Positions 22,989 through 23,658 of a DNA stretch of 23,658 nucleotides are shown piece by piece. A model generated the notes under the pieces. It searched no databases. It worked only from the letters and a program-made list of their open reading frames with translations, and was not told the DNA's origin. The position numbers and the translations under genes were made by a program. Every line of letters starts with the position of its first letter. Positions within the stretch are counted from its first letter, which is position 1. The DNA is from CAYXWM01 sp964392115 (lineage in GTDB: Bacteria > Bacillota > Clostridia > Lachnospirales > WRBF01), in assembly GCA_964392115.1 (NCBI GenBank), contig CAYMOU010000038.1, positions 1 through 23,658 of the forward strand, in the 5' to 3' direction.

Positions 22989-23658
22989 ATGACTATAATA
23001 GAAAACACCCAATACGTTCAAGCCATCTTCAGCAATGATAATACCGAAAGATACCGACTACTCCGTGTTTGGAACGAAAATGCCCCTCGTGCCTGTGTAA
23101 TAATGATACACCCTGTATCAGACAACATCTTTTCGATAGACTTAACAAGTTGTCTTACACTAACAAACCTTAATGCCTTAGGTTTCGGGTCTTGTGATAC
23201 AGTTAATATTTGTCCCAAGATACTACCTAAAAATAAAGAGATTGGTGAGATTGTATCCGAAACTAATCTTGAACAAATAAGTGAATCTGCAAAATCAGCG
23301 GATAAAATCATAATCGCATGGGGTACGGTCGGTTCATTTAATCGGAAAATCAACGATAGGATTATAGAAATTCTAAGAATCCTTAAACCCTATGAAAGTA
23401 AGACCTTTACAACAACAGACGGCAAAACCAAAAATGTACACCCTTTGTTTCCAAGCCTACGCTCAAGATGGATGTTGGAAAAATTCGACTTCCCAACCCT
23501 GGACACCAAAGCGGACGGGGCAGAAAAGACTGACGCTAACAGCAAGAAAAAGGCTAAAAAAGCCCAAAATCAAGCCGAAAACAGCAAACAAGGGTTAGAC
23601 CAAAGCCAAAACTCCGTGCCACAGGAGGAAAATCCGCCAACCCAAGAAAGCGAAATAG
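22989..23658 (+). CDS. DUF1643-like protein, 3' end outside the window
   Basis: The frame is open for 223 codons from ATG 22989 to the window edge without a stop, so the gene is partial at its C-terminus. Residues 20-160 show the DUF1643 pattern: RLLRVWNENAPRACVIMIHP, then SCLTLTNLNALGFGSCDTVNI, then ADKIIIAWGTVGSFNRK and NVHPLFPSLRSRW. From about residue 175 a hydrophilic low-complexity tail rich in Lys, Gln, Asn and Pro begins. DUF1643 has no established biochemical role and is often met on mobile and defence-rich DNA. The broken copy 3 kb upstream suggests the complete tail ends about 3-5 codons beyond the window. Confidence 0.78.
   Translation, partial: MTIIENTQYVQAIFSNDNTERYRLLRVWNENAPRACVIMIHPVSDNIFSIDLTSCLTLTNLNALGFGSCDTVNICPKILPKNKEIGEIVSETNLEQISESAKSADKIIIAWGTVGSFNRKINDRIIEILRILKPYESKTFTTTDGKTKNVHPLFPSLRSRWMLEKFDFPTLDTKADGAEKTDANSKKKAKKAQNQAENSKQGLDQSQNSVPQEENPPTQESEI

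Overview
The window looks like a chromosomal stretch from a low-GC Gram-positive anaerobe, probably Clostridia. Genes have strong GGAGG-type ribosome sites, GTG and TTG starts are common, and the families present (RbsABC-type sugar ABC transporter, GatD, YtrA-type GntR, Na+-dependent NSS symporter) fit that group. The left two thirds is moderate GC. From about 17.1 kb to the right edge the DNA is clearly more AT-rich, which suggests acquired DNA. I assign no species.

1-10.5 kb is a co-directional sugar/polyol catabolic operon. It encodes an SDR dehydrogenase, a sugar-binding lipoprotein, an ABC ATPase and permease, a D-allulose/D-tagatose 3-epimerase, an FGGY kinase, a GatD-like hexitol-phosphate dehydrogenase, a PfkB-type sugar-phosphate kinase and a class II ketose-bisphosphate aldolase. 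Together they can take a hexitol or rare ketohexose to tagatose or fructose 1,6-bisphosphate and then to triose phosphates without a PTS. Two copies of a long-stem palindromic element sit in its intergenic gaps, and an intrinsic terminator closes it. At 10.9-12.3 kb there is a single NSS symporter gene. On the minus strand, 12.4-15.6 kb is a self-regulated YtrA-like repressor/ABC exporter operon, followed by an acyltransferase-3 gene (15.8-16.8 kb).

17.1-23.66 kb is a defence-type accessory region. It starts with a minus-strand unit made of a strong promoter, a structured ~280-nt untranslated leader, a 477-aa reverse transcriptase of the bacterial UG/DRT type (YCDD active site), a 92-aa companion ORF and a perfect intrinsic terminator. 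The layout matches defence-associated RTs that use an upstream ncRNA as template, most like DRT2. Next come a broken copy of a DUF1643-like gene and a convergent m5C methyltransferase/PD-(D/E)XK endonuclease pair sharing one terminator. An intact DUF1643-like gene runs off the right edge. An AT-rich palindromic repeat occurs upstream of the broken copy, the methyltransferase and the intact copy.

The most interesting element is the RT and its leader. The leader has near-identical 16-nt repeats at its two ends and several hairpins. Its complementary strand holds one stop-free frame across the whole putative template. A consensus -35 and a -10-like hexamer lie at opposite ends of that template, where tandem (rolling-circle) reverse transcription could bring them together. 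This is a testable prediction and is not shown by the sequence.
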